In this document: in pieces, positions 51,225 through 59,102 of the stretch
Numbering within the stretch: the stretch's first letter is position 1
Layout of the letters: every line of letters begins with the position of its first letter
From: Elstera sp043721315
GTDB taxonomy: Bacteria; Pseudomonadota; Alphaproteobacteria; Elsterales; Elsteraceae
Assembly (NCBI GenBank): GCA_043721315.1
Contig: JAYSQZ010000034.1
Location: forward strand, 62,001 to 126,000
Direction of reading: 5' to 3'
Length of the DNA: 64,000 nucleotides
Made by a program: the position numbers and the translations under genes
The notes under the pieces: model-generated
The model's database searches: none
Told to the model about the DNA's origin: nothing
The model's input: only the letters and a program-made list of their open reading frames with translations

Positions 51225-51866
51225 ATGTACACGCCCCCTGCCTTCGCCGAAACCGATCTAGCGGCGCTGCACGCTTTCATCGACGCGCACCCGTTTGCGC
51301 TGCTGGTCACGGCGGATGCGGCGGGCGGTGCCCCGCTGGCGACGCCGCTGCCGCTGATCGTGGTGCCAGAGCAAGGCGACAAGGGCACCCTCTACGGCCA
51401 TTTCGCCAAGCCTAACCCACAGGGAGAGGCGGTGTTCAAATCGCCCTCGCGGGCGGTGTTCCAGGGGCCAGACGCCTATATCTCCCCCGGCTGGTATCCC
51501 AGCAAGCGCGATCATGGCAAAGCAGTACCAACGTGGAACTATAGCGCCGTCGATTGCGTCGGCCAGGCCGAGCCGATGACCGAGCCTGAGGCGGTGCGCG
51601 CGCTCCTCGCCCGCCTCACCGCCAAATTCGAGACGGGCCGTGCCGAGCCGTGGTCGATGGGCGATGCGCCGGAAAGCTATATCGCCGCTCTGCTGAAGGG
51701 CATCACCGCCTTCAAGCTGCCGATCACGGCGATCATCGGCAAACAGAAACTCTCGCAGAACCGTTCAGCGACCGACATCGCGGGCGTCATCAACGGTCTG
51801 CGTGCCGAAGCCGACCCGAAAGCCCATGCCATTGCCGAGGCGATGGCCGGGCTTTCGGGAGCTTAA
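51225..51866 (+). CDS. PaiB-like FMN-binding protein
   Basis: A 213-residue protein of the PaiB family (FMN-binding split barrel). MYTPPAFAETDLAALHAFIDAHPF opens it and SPGWYPSKRDHGKAVPTWNYSAV is the signature; C-terminal IGKQKLSQNRSATDIAGV matches too. Named after the Bacillus sporulation/protease repressor, but most homologues, including this, are probably flavin- or heme-related small-molecule enzymes. The ATG at 51225 follows TGAGGA. It follows azlD by 16 bp on the same transcript and converges on secB. Confidence 0.92.
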   Translation: MYTPPAFAETDLAALHAFIDAHPFALLVTADAAGGAPLATPLPLIVVPEQGDKGTLYGHFAKPNPQGEAVFKSPSRAVFQGPDAYISPGWYPSKRDHGKAVPTWNYSAVDCVGQAEPMTEPEAVRALLARLTAKFETGRAEPWSMGDAPESYIAALLKGITAFKLPITAIIGKQKLSQNRSATDIAGVINGLRAEADPKAHAIAEAMAGLSGA

Positions 51867-51869
51867 ACT

Positions 51870-52361
51870 CTACGCCGTCCCCACCGTTTCGTCCTGTTCG
51901 GCTTGCGCTGCGGCCATACGGCGGCGGAAGAGGTCGAGGAAGTCGATGGGTTGGACCATCAGCGGGGGGAAGCCGCCGTCGCGCACGGCGTTCGCCACGA
52001 TGCTACGGGCGAAGGGGAACAGCAGGCGCGGCACTTCGATGAGCAGCACCGGCTGCAAATGCTCGTCGGGCACGTTCAGCGTCACGACGCCCGCGTAGGC
52101 GCATTCCACCAAGAAGGCCACATCGTCGTCATGCTTCGCGCTGGCGTTGATGCTGAGCAGCACTTCAAACAGGTTCGGCCCCAATTGGCGCGCGCCGACA
52201 TCGACGCGCAGTTCCACGTCCGGCGCGCTTTGCTGCACCAGGCTTGCGGGGGCGTTGGGGTTCTCGAAGGACAGATCCTTCACATATTGAACATTAATGG
52301 TAATCGGCGCGGCATCATTCTGTTCGCTGCCTTGACCGTTGGTCTGAGTGTCTTCGCTCAT
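51870..52361 (-). CDS. secB: protein-export chaperone SecB
   Basis: A 163-residue chaperone that keeps preproteins unfolded and hands them to SecA. ITINVQYVKDLSFENPNAP, VDVGARQLGPNLFEVLLSINA and VLLIEVPRLLFPFARSIVANAVRDGGFPPLMVQPIDF (positions about 110-147) are all typical. An acidic tail ends it. Three bases separate its stop from that of the PaiB-like gene. Upstream lies the phosphatase gene on the same strand. Confidence 0.97.
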   Translation of the reverse strand: MSEDTQTNGQGSEQNDAAPITINVQYVKDLSFENPNAPASLVQQSAPDVELRVDVGARQLGPNLFEVLLSINASAKHDDDVAFLVECAYAGVVTLNVPDEHLQPVLLIEVPRLLFPFARSIVANAVRDGGFPPLMVQPIDFLDLFRRRMAAAQAEQDETVGTA

Positions 52362-52423
52362 CTCTCGTGTATCCTATGAAATAAGGTCGCCCCAGCCGAG
52401 GCGTAACGCTCCCGTAGCACGGC

Positions 52424-52981
52424 TCAGGTTGCGTGTACAACCGTGGCGGCGCTGGGATTGGCGGGAACTTTCACCACCGAACAATTGCCCACGGGCAAGC
52501 CCGTGACTGCTTGAATGAAGCCCCAGTGCGAGACGATCAATAAATCGTCGCGCGCCGCGTGCGCGGCGGTATCGGCCACGAAGCGCGCGGCCCGCAGTTG
52601 CAATGCGCTCACTGGCTCTTCGTGATCGGGCCACCATTGCGGGGCGAGGTGATCGAAGCTGAGGTGCGGAAAGCTCTCCCGCAGTACCTGCGGGGTGCTG
52701 CCATAGTCGCAGAAATACGCCGCGCGCTCCCCCACCAACGGCGTTACCGTGTGGATTTGCCCGCGCAGATGCTCGGCGATAATCTCGGCGGTTTGCAGCG
52801 CGCGCCGGTAGGGACTCGACCAGATTTCGCGGACAGGGCCGTAGGCGGCGATGATTTTGGCGGCGGTGCGGGCTTGCGCCCGGCCTTCGTCGGTCAAATC
52901 GGGATCGCGGATGCCGGGATCGCGGCGCGTTCGGTTGAAATGCGCGTTGAACTCCGACTGTCCATGACGGACCATCAACAT
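52424..52981 (-). CDS. histidine phosphatase family protein
   Basis: A 185-residue phosphoglycerate-mutase-like phosphatase. MLMVRHGQSEFN has the catalytic RHG, TDEGRAQARTAAKII the second motif, WSSPYRRALQTAEII the SSPxxRxxQTA motif, and LIVSHWGFIQAV the second His. A short 185-residue form with a broad-specificity phosphatase likely. It precedes secB at 62 bp on the same strand; a cotranscript is possible. Confidence 0.9.
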   Translation of the reverse strand: MLMVRHGQSEFNAHFNRTRRDPGIRDPDLTDEGRAQARTAAKIIAAYGPVREIWSSPYRRALQTAEIIAEHLRGQIHTVTPLVGERAAYFCDYGSTPQVLRESFPHLSFDHLAPQWWPDHEEPVSALQLRAARFVADTAAHAARDDLLIVSHWGFIQAVTGLPVGNCSVVKVPANPSAATVVHAT

Positions 52982-53173
52982 GATGAAACCGGCTCCCTTT
53001 TAATTCTGCCAGGGGGGAGAATAGAGGGCCGAGGGCGCTACGGCTAGTCGCCGTGGCAGCTTAGGGCCATGATTTTGTGCCTAGCCCTCTTCGGGCCGCT
53101 TGCCCTTTGAGAGGCGGGGGCCTATGTAGGGACAAGGAATTTTCCGCCCAACTGTTGGAATCGAGGGTGCCTC

Positions 53174-53815
53174 GTGCTGGAATCCATCGTTCTATTTGCG
53201 GTGATCGCCGCGTTTCTGTTGTTCCGCCTGCTGTCCGTGCTCGGCCAGCGCACGGGGGACGAACGCCCACGGCCCAACCCGCTAGAACGCACTGCCGACG
53301 CCGACCAAGCCGACTCCATGAGCGGCCCTGGGAGCGGCCCTGGGAGCGGCCCTGGCAAAATTCTCCCCTTCCCAACCCCCGCCCCGCGCGCCCAACGCCC
53401 GGTCGATGAGCCGCGCTCCTTGGCGGAGGGGATCGAAGAGCTTGGCCAGTTCGATGGGAGCTTCGAGGAAGTCTCCTTCCTCGGCGGCGCGCGCGGCGCG
53501 TATGAGATGATCGTGCAAGCCTATGCCGATGGCAGTACAGAGACGCTGCGCCCGCTTCTAAGCGAGAGCGTTTTCCGCGATTTCCAAGCGGCCATCCAGC
53601 AGCGCGGCGCGCCGGAACCGGTTCCGCTGGTTCGCATCATCGCCGCCGATCTTACCGATGTGCGGATGGATGGGCCGATTGCCTTGGTTACAGTGCGCTT
53701 TGTGTCAGAACAGGTCGGCGGCGGCGAAATTAGCGATGTCTGGACCTTCCGCCGCGATGTGCAAAACCAAGATCCGAACTGGCAGTTGAGCCAAACCCGC
53801 GCGGGCGTTGTCTAA
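53174..53815 (+). CDS. Tim44-like domain membrane protein
   Basis: A 213-residue protein with an N-terminal membrane helix (about 1-22), a Gly/Pro-rich linker with GPGSGPGSGPG, and a Tim44/TimA domain: FLGGARGAYEMIVQAYADGS, LRPLLSESVFRDFQAAI and VWTFRRDVQNQDPNWQLSQ. The domain is related to mitochondrial Tim44, and bacterial members are membrane-associated with roles in protein handling. GTG start at 53174 with GAGGG six bases upstream. It precedes mltA, an alphaproteobacterial order (secB, Tim44-like, mltA). Confidence 0.9.
   Translation: MLESIVLFAVIAAFLLFRLLSVLGQRTGDERPRPNPLERTADADQADSMSGPGSGPGSGPGKILPFPTPAPRAQRPVDEPRSLAEGIEELGQFDGSFEEVSFLGGARGAYEMIVQAYADGSTETLRPLLSESVFRDFQAAIQQRGAPEPVPLVRIIAADLTDVRMDGPIALVTVRFVSEQVGGGEISDVWTFRRDVQNQDPNWQLSQTRAGVV
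53321..53356 (+). repeat. 12-bp tandem repeat, three copies, in frame
   Basis: Three copies of AGCGGCCCTGGG (the last ending in C) encode the repeated Gly-Pro-Gly-Ser linker of the Tim44-like protein. A short slippage repeat in a disordered linker. Confidence 0.85.
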
Positions 53816-53844
53816 CCCTCACTCCGTCTCTGCTGGCAGCCGCA

Positions 53845-53882
53845 GGCGGGGCGGGGTGCCGGGCTTTTTCCCCGTCCCCGCC
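53845..53882 (+). other. GC-rich hairpin before mltA
   Basis: GGCGGGGCGGGG can pair with CCCCGTCCCCGCC around TGCCGGGCTTTTTCC; a T-run lies in the loop rather than after the stem. It lies between the Tim44-like stop and the mltA start, 13 bases before the start codon, and may act as a weak attenuator or mRNA structure at the mltA ribosome site. Confidence 0.35.
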
Positions 53883-53895
53883 GGTTGATCGTCTG

Positions 53896-55122
53896 ATGGT
53901 TTTCTTTCCGGCCCCTTCCCTGTTACGATTCTTTGCCCCCTTGGTGGTCAGCACGCTGCTGCTATCGGCCTGCGGCGATAGGGGGGGGCGCGGCCCGGCC
54001 ACGGGCACCACCGAGCCGTCGCTCCCCGATCAAGTGGTTTTGAAGCCCGCGAAATTCAGCGATCTCGCCGACTGGTCGCAGGATGATCTGCTGGCGGCAA
54101 AGCCTGCCCTGACGCGTAGTTGCGATCGGCTGACGGGGCAAGACGATGCCCGCCCTGTTGGCCCCAATGGGCAGGGCGGCAAAGTTGCGGACTGGCGCGC
54201 GGGCTGCACGGCAATTGCTCAGGCCAGTACGACACCCGCCCTCAAACAAGCGCTGGAAAGCCATTTCCAACCTTTCGAGGTGAGCGGGCGCGACGGGCGG
54301 CAGGGGTTGTTCACCGGCTATTACGAGGCCGAGTTGCGCGGCGCGCGCCGGGCTGGCGGTATTTTCCAAACCCCGCTCTACCGCCGCCCCGAAGACCTGA
54401 TTTCCGTAGAACTGGCCGATTGGCGGGCCGACTGGCGCGGCCAGCGCATTGCGGGCCGGGTCGTCGAAGGCCGCTTGCGCCCCTATGCCGACCGCAAGGC
54501 GATTGAAGCGGGTAGCCTGCGCGGGCGCGGGTTGGAACTCGTGTGGGTCGATGATCCCGTCGATGCGTTCTTTCTGCAAATCCAAGGCTCGGGCCGCGTG
54601 ATTCTGCCCGATGGGCAGGTGATGCGCGTCGGTTTCGCGGCCCAGAACGGGCAAGCCTATGTGCCGATTGGCCGCGTGCTGGCCGATAGGGGCGCGATCC
54701 CGCGCGATGAAGTCTCGATGCAGAGCATCCGCGCGTGGCTGAGTGCCAACCCCAAAGAGGCGGCAGAGGTGATGAACGCCAACCCGTCCTTTGTGTTTTT
54801 CCGGGAACTTTCAGGTGATGGGCCGCTGGGCGCGCAGGGCGTTGCGCTCACGCCGGGCCGCTCGCTTGCCATTGATCCCAGCTTCATGCCCTTGGGCGCG
54901 CCCGTGTGGCTGGAGTTGGAGGATGTTCCCGGCGAGGGTAGCAAGACCGGGCCGGTGCGCCGCCTCGTCGTCGCGCAAGATACCGGCGGCGCTATTCGCG
55001 GCCCCGTGCGCGGCGATTTGTTTTGGGGCTATGGCGATGTCGCCGCTGATCGGGCTGGGCGGATGAAGGCCAAGGGCCGCTACTTCGTGCTGCTGCCACG
55101 CGGCACGGCCCCCGTTGGTTGA
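53896..55122 (+). CDS. mltA: membrane-bound lytic murein transglycosylase A
   Basis: A 408-residue lipoprotein that cleaves peptidoglycan glycan strands to give 1,6-anhydromuropeptides. A signal sequence ending in LLLSACGD (lipidated Cys26) is followed by the MltA domain (GLFTGYYEAELRGAR, near residue 135) and the C-terminal 3D domain with AQDTGGAIRGPVRGDLFWGYG and its three Asp. Typical length. Downstream of the Tim44-like gene by 80 bp. Confidence 0.96.
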   Translation: MVFFPAPSLLRFFAPLVVSTLLLSACGDRGGRGPATGTTEPSLPDQVVLKPAKFSDLADWSQDDLLAAKPALTRSCDRLTGQDDARPVGPNGQGGKVADWRAGCTAIAQASTTPALKQALESHFQPFEVSGRDGRQGLFTGYYEAELRGARRAGGIFQTPLYRRPEDLISVELADWRADWRGQRIAGRVVEGRLRPYADRKAIEAGSLRGRGLELVWVDDPVDAFFLQIQGSGRVILPDGQVMRVGFAAQNGQAYVPIGRVLADRGAIPRDEVSMQSIRAWLSANPKEAAEVMNANPSFVFFRELSGDGPLGAQGVALTPGRSLAIDPSFMPLGAPVWLELEDVPGEGSKTGPVRRLVVAQDTGGAIRGPVRGDLFWGYGDVAADRAGRMKAKGRYFVLLPRGTAPVG

Positions 55123-55218
55123 CGCTGTGAGATGACGCCGCCTCTTCACTTGCATTTTAAGCGCGTCTGACCAACCATCTGCCTAGTTTTAAGGGTTTTC
55201 GGACGCCGGGAGAAAAAC

Positions 55219-56160
55219 ATGGCCGATGGTAAGTATCGACTGATTACGCGCAGCGATTTCGACGGGTTGGTGTGCGGCGCGTTGCTGAAGGAACTCGATC
55301 TGATCGACGATGTTCTGTTCGTCCACCCCAAGGATATGCAGGACGGTAAAGTCCCCGTGACCGACCGGGACATTATCTGCAACCTGCCCCATGTACCGGG
55401 GGCGGCGCTGACGTTCGATCATCATTCGTCGGAGCTGGAGCGGCAGGGCGAGCAAGCGGGCGTGGTGATTGATGCTGATGCGCCGTCCGCCGCCCGCGTT
55501 GTCTGGCGGCACTACGGCGGGGCCGATCATTTCCCCGAAAGCCTCGACGAGATGATGTTCGCCGTGGACCGCGCCGATAGCGCCGATTGGACCCTCGATG
55601 AAGTGCTGGATGCCGAAGGCTGGACTCTGCTGTCCTTCATGATGGATAGCCGCACGGGCTTGGGGCGTTTTCGCGATTTCCGCATTTCCAATTATGACCT
55701 GATGATGAAGCTGATGGAAATGCTGCGGACGGGCGAGATTGCCCCGGTCGTAGCCGACCCGGACGTGCAAGAGCGCGTGGCGATGTACCAAGAGCAGCAA
55801 ACGCAGTTTAAGTTGCAGTTGGAGCGCATTGGCCGGATCGAAGGCAATGTGGTCGTGCTTGACCTGCGCGAGGAAGAGCAGATTTTTGCCGGCAACCGCT
55901 TTTTCATTTACGCTATGTACCCGTCTTCCTTAATCTCGATGCACGTCATGTGGGGCCGGGAAAAGCAGAACGTAGTGCTAGCGTGCGGCAAATCCATCTT
56001 CGATCGTACCTCCACGGTCAATATCGGCTCGCTCATGCTGCGCTACGGCGGCGGCGGGCATTCAGCCGCAGGCACGTGCCAAGTGCCGCCTGAGCGGGTT
56101 GAGGCCATCATTGCCGAACTGCTGCCCGAGATGCAGGCGAGCGAAAACGACGAAGGCTAA
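55219..56160 (+). CDS. DHH-family phosphoesterase
   Basis: A 313-residue protein of the DHH/DHHA1 superfamily, the group of RecJ, nanoRNase and exopolyphosphatase-like enzymes. LITRSDFDGLVCGALLKE contains the first metal-binding Asp residues, FDHHSSELER the DHH motif, and the C-terminal DHHA1-type RYGGGGHSAAGTCQV the GGGH motif. It probably hydrolyses short nucleic acids or polyphosphate/cyclic dinucleotide products; annotated elsewhere as exopolyphosphatase-related. Well-positioned GGGAGA precedes the ATG. Stands alone between mltA and rpmB. Confidence 0.88.
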   Translation: MADGKYRLITRSDFDGLVCGALLKELDLIDDVLFVHPKDMQDGKVPVTDRDIICNLPHVPGAALTFDHHSSELERQGEQAGVVIDADAPSAARVVWRHYGGADHFPESLDEMMFAVDRADSADWTLDEVLDAEGWTLLSFMMDSRTGLGRFRDFRISNYDLMMKLMEMLRTGEIAPVVADPDVQERVAMYQEQQTQFKLQLERIGRIEGNVVVLDLREEEQIFAGNRFFIYAMYPSSLISMHVMWGREKQNVVLACGKSIFDRTSTVNIGSLMLRYGGGGHSAAGTCQVPPERVEAIIAELLPEMQASENDEG

Positions 56161-56188
56161 AACCCCGAGTCCGATCAACGCTTTTCGC

Positions 56189-56217
56189 TTGACGCTTAAC
56201 CCGGCGCTGCCTATACA
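56189..56217 (+). promoter_or_regulatory. strong sigma-70-type promoter of rpmB
   Basis: TTGACG (56189-56194) and TATACA (56212-56217) with a 17-base spacer lie 85 bases before the rpmB ATG. This is close to the consensus and fits a highly expressed ribosomal protein gene. Confidence 0.7.
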
Positions 56218-56301
56218 CGCCGTCTCTCAGACCGTTCCGAGGGCCTTCGGGTTTTCGGGACAGTTGTTCAGGATTAACCGTTACATATAGGGGATACGGT
56301 C

Positions 56302-56598
56302 ATGGCGAGACGGTGCGCCGTCACCGGCAAAGGTGTGCTCACTGGCAATAATGTCAGCCACGCCAACAATAAGTCGCGTCGGCGTTATCTGCCGAACCTT
56401 CAGGTTGCCTCGCTGACCAGCGACACCCTGGGGCGTGTGGTGCGTATGCGCCTCTCGACGAATGCCATCCGCTCCATCGAGCACGCAGGCGGCCTGGACG
56501 CCTATCTTGGTAAGGCCCGCTCGTCGGAACTTACCGGCGATGTGTTGCGCTTGAAGAAGCAGATCGACAAGGCGACCGCCGCTAAGGTTGCTGCCTAA
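56302..56598 (+). CDS. rpmB: 50S ribosomal protein L28
   Basis: A 98-residue ribosomal protein L28. MARRCAVTGKGVLTGNNVSHANNKSRRRYLPNLQ (positions 1-34) is the standard L28 start, with SHANNKSRRR and a C-terminal extension LTGDVLRLKKQIDKATAAKVAA usual in alphaproteobacteria. A strong promoter precedes it and a classic terminator follows, so it is monocistronic. Confidence 0.98.
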   Translation: MARRCAVTGKGVLTGNNVSHANNKSRRRYLPNLQVASLTSDTLGRVVRMRLSTNAIRSIEHAGGLDAYLGKARSSELTGDVLRLKKQIDKATAAKVAA

Positions 56599-56617
56599 GC
56601 CTTTATCGGCCTCGGCT

Positions 56618-56656
56618 AAAAAAACCCCGCAGGGATCGCCCGGCGGGGTTTTTTTT
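56618..56656 (+). terminator. Rho-independent terminator after rpmB
   Basis: AAAAAAACCCCGC at 56618-56630 pairs with GCGGGGTTTTTTT at 56643-56655 around a 12-base loop, with T-runs on both strands. It ends rpmB and could also act in the other direction. Confidence 0.93.
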
Positions 56657-56729
56657 GGGCGCCAACTGGCGTCTCCAAGCGCGGACGGTTAAGATACCGC
56701 AGCAATTGTTCACCAAGGGGGGGGAAGGC

Positions 56730-57416
56730 GTGGCCCACGCTTCAGCACTGTCCGACACCGATCCGCGCGAGCTGGAGTTTCCAAACCTGCGCGTGCTGAA
56801 GCACCCGCTGATCCAGCATAAGCTCTCCCATATGCGTGATGCTGCCACCTCGACCGTGCGGTTTCGGCAGTTGCTGCACGAAATCTCGCTGTTGATGGGC
56901 TATGAGATCACCCGCGACCTGCCGCTGACCTTAGAGCGCATCACCACCCCGATTGAAGACATGGACGCGCCGGTGATTGCGGGGAAGAAAGTGGCGGTGG
57001 TTTCCATCCTGCGCGCCGGCCTCGGCATGGTCGAAGGGCTGCTGGATTTAGTCCCCTCCGCGCGCCAGGGCCATATCGGCCTGTACCGCGACCCGCACAC
57101 TAAGAAGCCGGTGGAATATCTTATCCGGCTGCCCACCCCCGGCGGGCGCATGTTTATTCTGGCCGATCCGATGCTGGCAACCGGCAACTCCGCCGTTCAC
57201 GCCGTCGATGTCCTACTGAAGAATAATGTGCCGCGCGAGAATATCCGCTTCATGGCGCTGGTGGCCGTACCGGAGGGGATGCGCGTGTTCAACGCCAACT
57301 ACCCGGACGTGCCGGTCTATGCCGCCGCCCTCGACAGCCATTTGAACGAGCACGCCTATATCGTCCCCGGCCTTGGCGATGCGGGCGATAGATTGTTTGG
57401 CACTAAGGATCACTAA
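56730..57416 (+). CDS. upp: uracil phosphoribosyltransferase
   Basis: A 228-residue salvage enzyme making UMP from uracil and PRPP. FPNLRVLKHPLIQHKLSHMRD begins the Upp domain (about residue 18), KVAVVSILRAGLGMVEGLLDLVP and HIGLYRDPHT follow, and the PRPP loop is ADPMLATGNSAVHAVD. GTG start at 56730 with GGGGAAGG upstream; the N-terminal 17 residues are extra. The frame is open further upstream, but no better start is seen. Confidence 0.95.
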   Translation: MAHASALSDTDPRELEFPNLRVLKHPLIQHKLSHMRDAATSTVRFRQLLHEISLLMGYEITRDLPLTLERITTPIEDMDAPVIAGKKVAVVSILRAGLGMVEGLLDLVPSARQGHIGLYRDPHTKKPVEYLIRLPTPGGRMFILADPMLATGNSAVHAVDVLLKNNVPRENIRFMALVAVPEGMRVFNANYPDVPVYAAALDSHLNEHAYIVPGLGDAGDRLFGTKDH

Positions 57417-57486
57417 AAGCGCAAATGCGGCGTGGCAGAAGCATTGACCTTTCGCCACGCCGCTTAGGCCCTCATCGGGTTCGACG

Positions 57487-58170
57487 TTAGCCAAAGTCCA
57501 GTGCGGGCGCTGCTGGCGTCAGCCGCTGCTGCCGCCCCGGAACCTTCAGCGCTGACGCGAGTGCATTGAGGGCGGCTGACACCGTTTCCGCCCCTTCAGC
57601 GTGCATAGCCTCGACCACGATCAGGACAGACTGCGTTTGCGCACTGACGGCCGATTGACGGCTTTGCCGATGGCACCAGCGGCGGGCATGGGCGGCTCCG
57701 GCGCTATCTGCAAAGATCACCTCCCCCGCTACCGGGGCTTCCTGCGTGCCGGAGAAATCCTCATAGATTTCGGATCCGTTGGCAGGCCGGACGGTAAGAG
57801 CACCGGAAACTCGCGCCGTATCGAACAGCGCCACCGGCACACCGAAAGCGGTAGAAACCGCATTCCCGAGGGAAATCAGCGGTAAGAGGGCCGGAAGATC
57901 GCCGCTCTGCCGCAGACGCCGCAGCAGCGATTCCGCCGCACAGCGATATTGTGTCGGCTTTAGGCCCATCCGGTTGAAGGCCCGGCGCCAGGCCTGAATT
58001 TCCGGCCAATCGCCCTCCGGTGCAGCGGCCAATCGGGCGCGCGCCCGGTCCGTCCAATCGGCGATCATCGGCTCCCAATCCCCGTCGGGTGCCAACGCGT
58101 TGACCGCCATCGCTTCAACGCTGAGTTCAGGATACGTTGCCCAAATTTCTGGGGCGTGGAAAAATCGCAT
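57487..58170 (-). CDS. B3/B4 tRNA-binding domain protein
   Basis: A 227-residue stand-alone B3/B4 domain, the fold that edits misacylated tRNA in the beta subunit of PheRS. WPEIQAWRRAFNRMGLKPTQYRCAAESLLRRLR (positions about 60-92) and LLPLISLGNAVSTAFGVPVALFD are typical, with GEVIFADSAGAAHARRWCHRQS in the C-terminal half. A tRNA-editing or amino-acid binding role is inferred. The ATG at 58170 follows GGAGAG. It lies 77 bp downstream of an AraC gene on the same strand, a pairing seen in other proteobacteria. Confidence 0.88.
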   Translation of the reverse strand: MRFFHAPEIWATYPELSVEAMAVNALAPDGDWEPMIADWTDRARARLAAAPEGDWPEIQAWRRAFNRMGLKPTQYRCAAESLLRRLRQSGDLPALLPLISLGNAVSTAFGVPVALFDTARVSGALTVRPANGSEIYEDFSGTQEAPVAGEVIFADSAGAAHARRWCHRQSRQSAVSAQTQSVLIVVEAMHAEGAETVSAALNALASALKVPGRQQRLTPAAPALDFG

Positions 58171-58247
58171 TGTTCGCTCTCCGCATTCACTGTGTGCCGA
58201 GAGAACGCCCTTTGCCGGTCTATCGTCTTGAAGAAAATTGCAGCCTA

Positions 58248-59030
58248 TCAAACCCGCGCGAACGCCCCCGGCGCGAGACCATAAACCCGGCGGAACAGCC
58301 GGGTCATATGGCTTTGGTCGGCAAAACCGCTCGCGGCGGCGGCCTCGGCCAAAGGGGTGCCACTCAGGATCATTCGCCGCGCCGCTTGCACGCGTCGCTG
58401 CAGCCGGTAGGCGTGAGGGGTCAACCCGGTTAAGCGCGCAAAACTGCGCAGAAGTTGAAACCGGCTGACATTCGCCCGCGCCGCCAACGCTGCCAACGGA
58501 ATATCGGCCTCTGGTTCCGCATCGATCCAATCGCGGATCGCCAGCAGGGCACGCGGTGTGCCGATGGGGCGGTTTTCGGATTGCAGGAGGGGTGCCAGCA
58601 ATGACAGGAGAGCTTCTTCGCCTGCGGCCCAGTCTTCCTCAGCCGCGATCAGCGCTCGCAAACGCTGAGTGAGCGGCAAGGCCCGATAGACCGGCTGGGA
58701 AAATTCGAACCGCAGACCGGAACCTGGGGAAATATCCTCTGCGGCTGCCGCGACCAAGGCAGGGGGCAGATAAAGAATCGTCCACCGTCGTCCGCCATCG
58801 CCTAGGGGGGCGCCATCGTGGACCTCACCCGGATTGACGGTGATGACGTCGCCCGCTTCCGCCTCCACGAGCCCGCGCCCGCTCCATGATTTCTGCGCGC
58901 CGTGCTCGATGAGACCAATGCCGAAAAGGTCGTGGTGATGCTTTGGGAAGCGATGGTCGCTCGCCGCCGTCACGGCATAGCCGCCCGGTAGAGCAAGGGG
59001 GCGCAGACGAAAGGCAGTGGCAGCAGACAT
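58248..59030 (-). CDS. AraC family transcriptional regulator
   Basis: A 260-residue regulator with an N-terminal cupin-like ligand domain (HDLFGIGLIEHG, GDVITVNPGEVHDGAPLG) and a C-terminal pair of helix-turn-helix motifs: LAALAARANVSRFQLLRSFARLTGLTPHAYRLQRRV (positions about 185-220) and LAEAAAASGFADQSHMTRLFRRVYGLAPG. The ATG at 59030 is chosen. It probably controls the B3/B4 gene just downstream; the ligand is unknown. Confidence 0.92.
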   Translation of the reverse strand: MSAATAFRLRPLALPGGYAVTAASDHRFPKHHHDLFGIGLIEHGAQKSWSGRGLVEAEAGDVITVNPGEVHDGAPLGDGGRRWTILYLPPALVAAAAEDISPGSGLRFEFSQPVYRALPLTQRLRALIAAEEDWAAGEEALLSLLAPLLQSENRPIGTPRALLAIRDWIDAEPEADIPLAALAARANVSRFQLLRSFARLTGLTPHAYRLQRRVQAARRMILSGTPLAEAAAASGFADQSHMTRLFRRVYGLAPGAFARV

Positions 59031-59102
59031 GCCCAAAGCCTATATCAAATCGCGCCACCACGCGAGCACCGCCGCGAACCGACCAGCCTAACGCCGCCTG
59101 CG

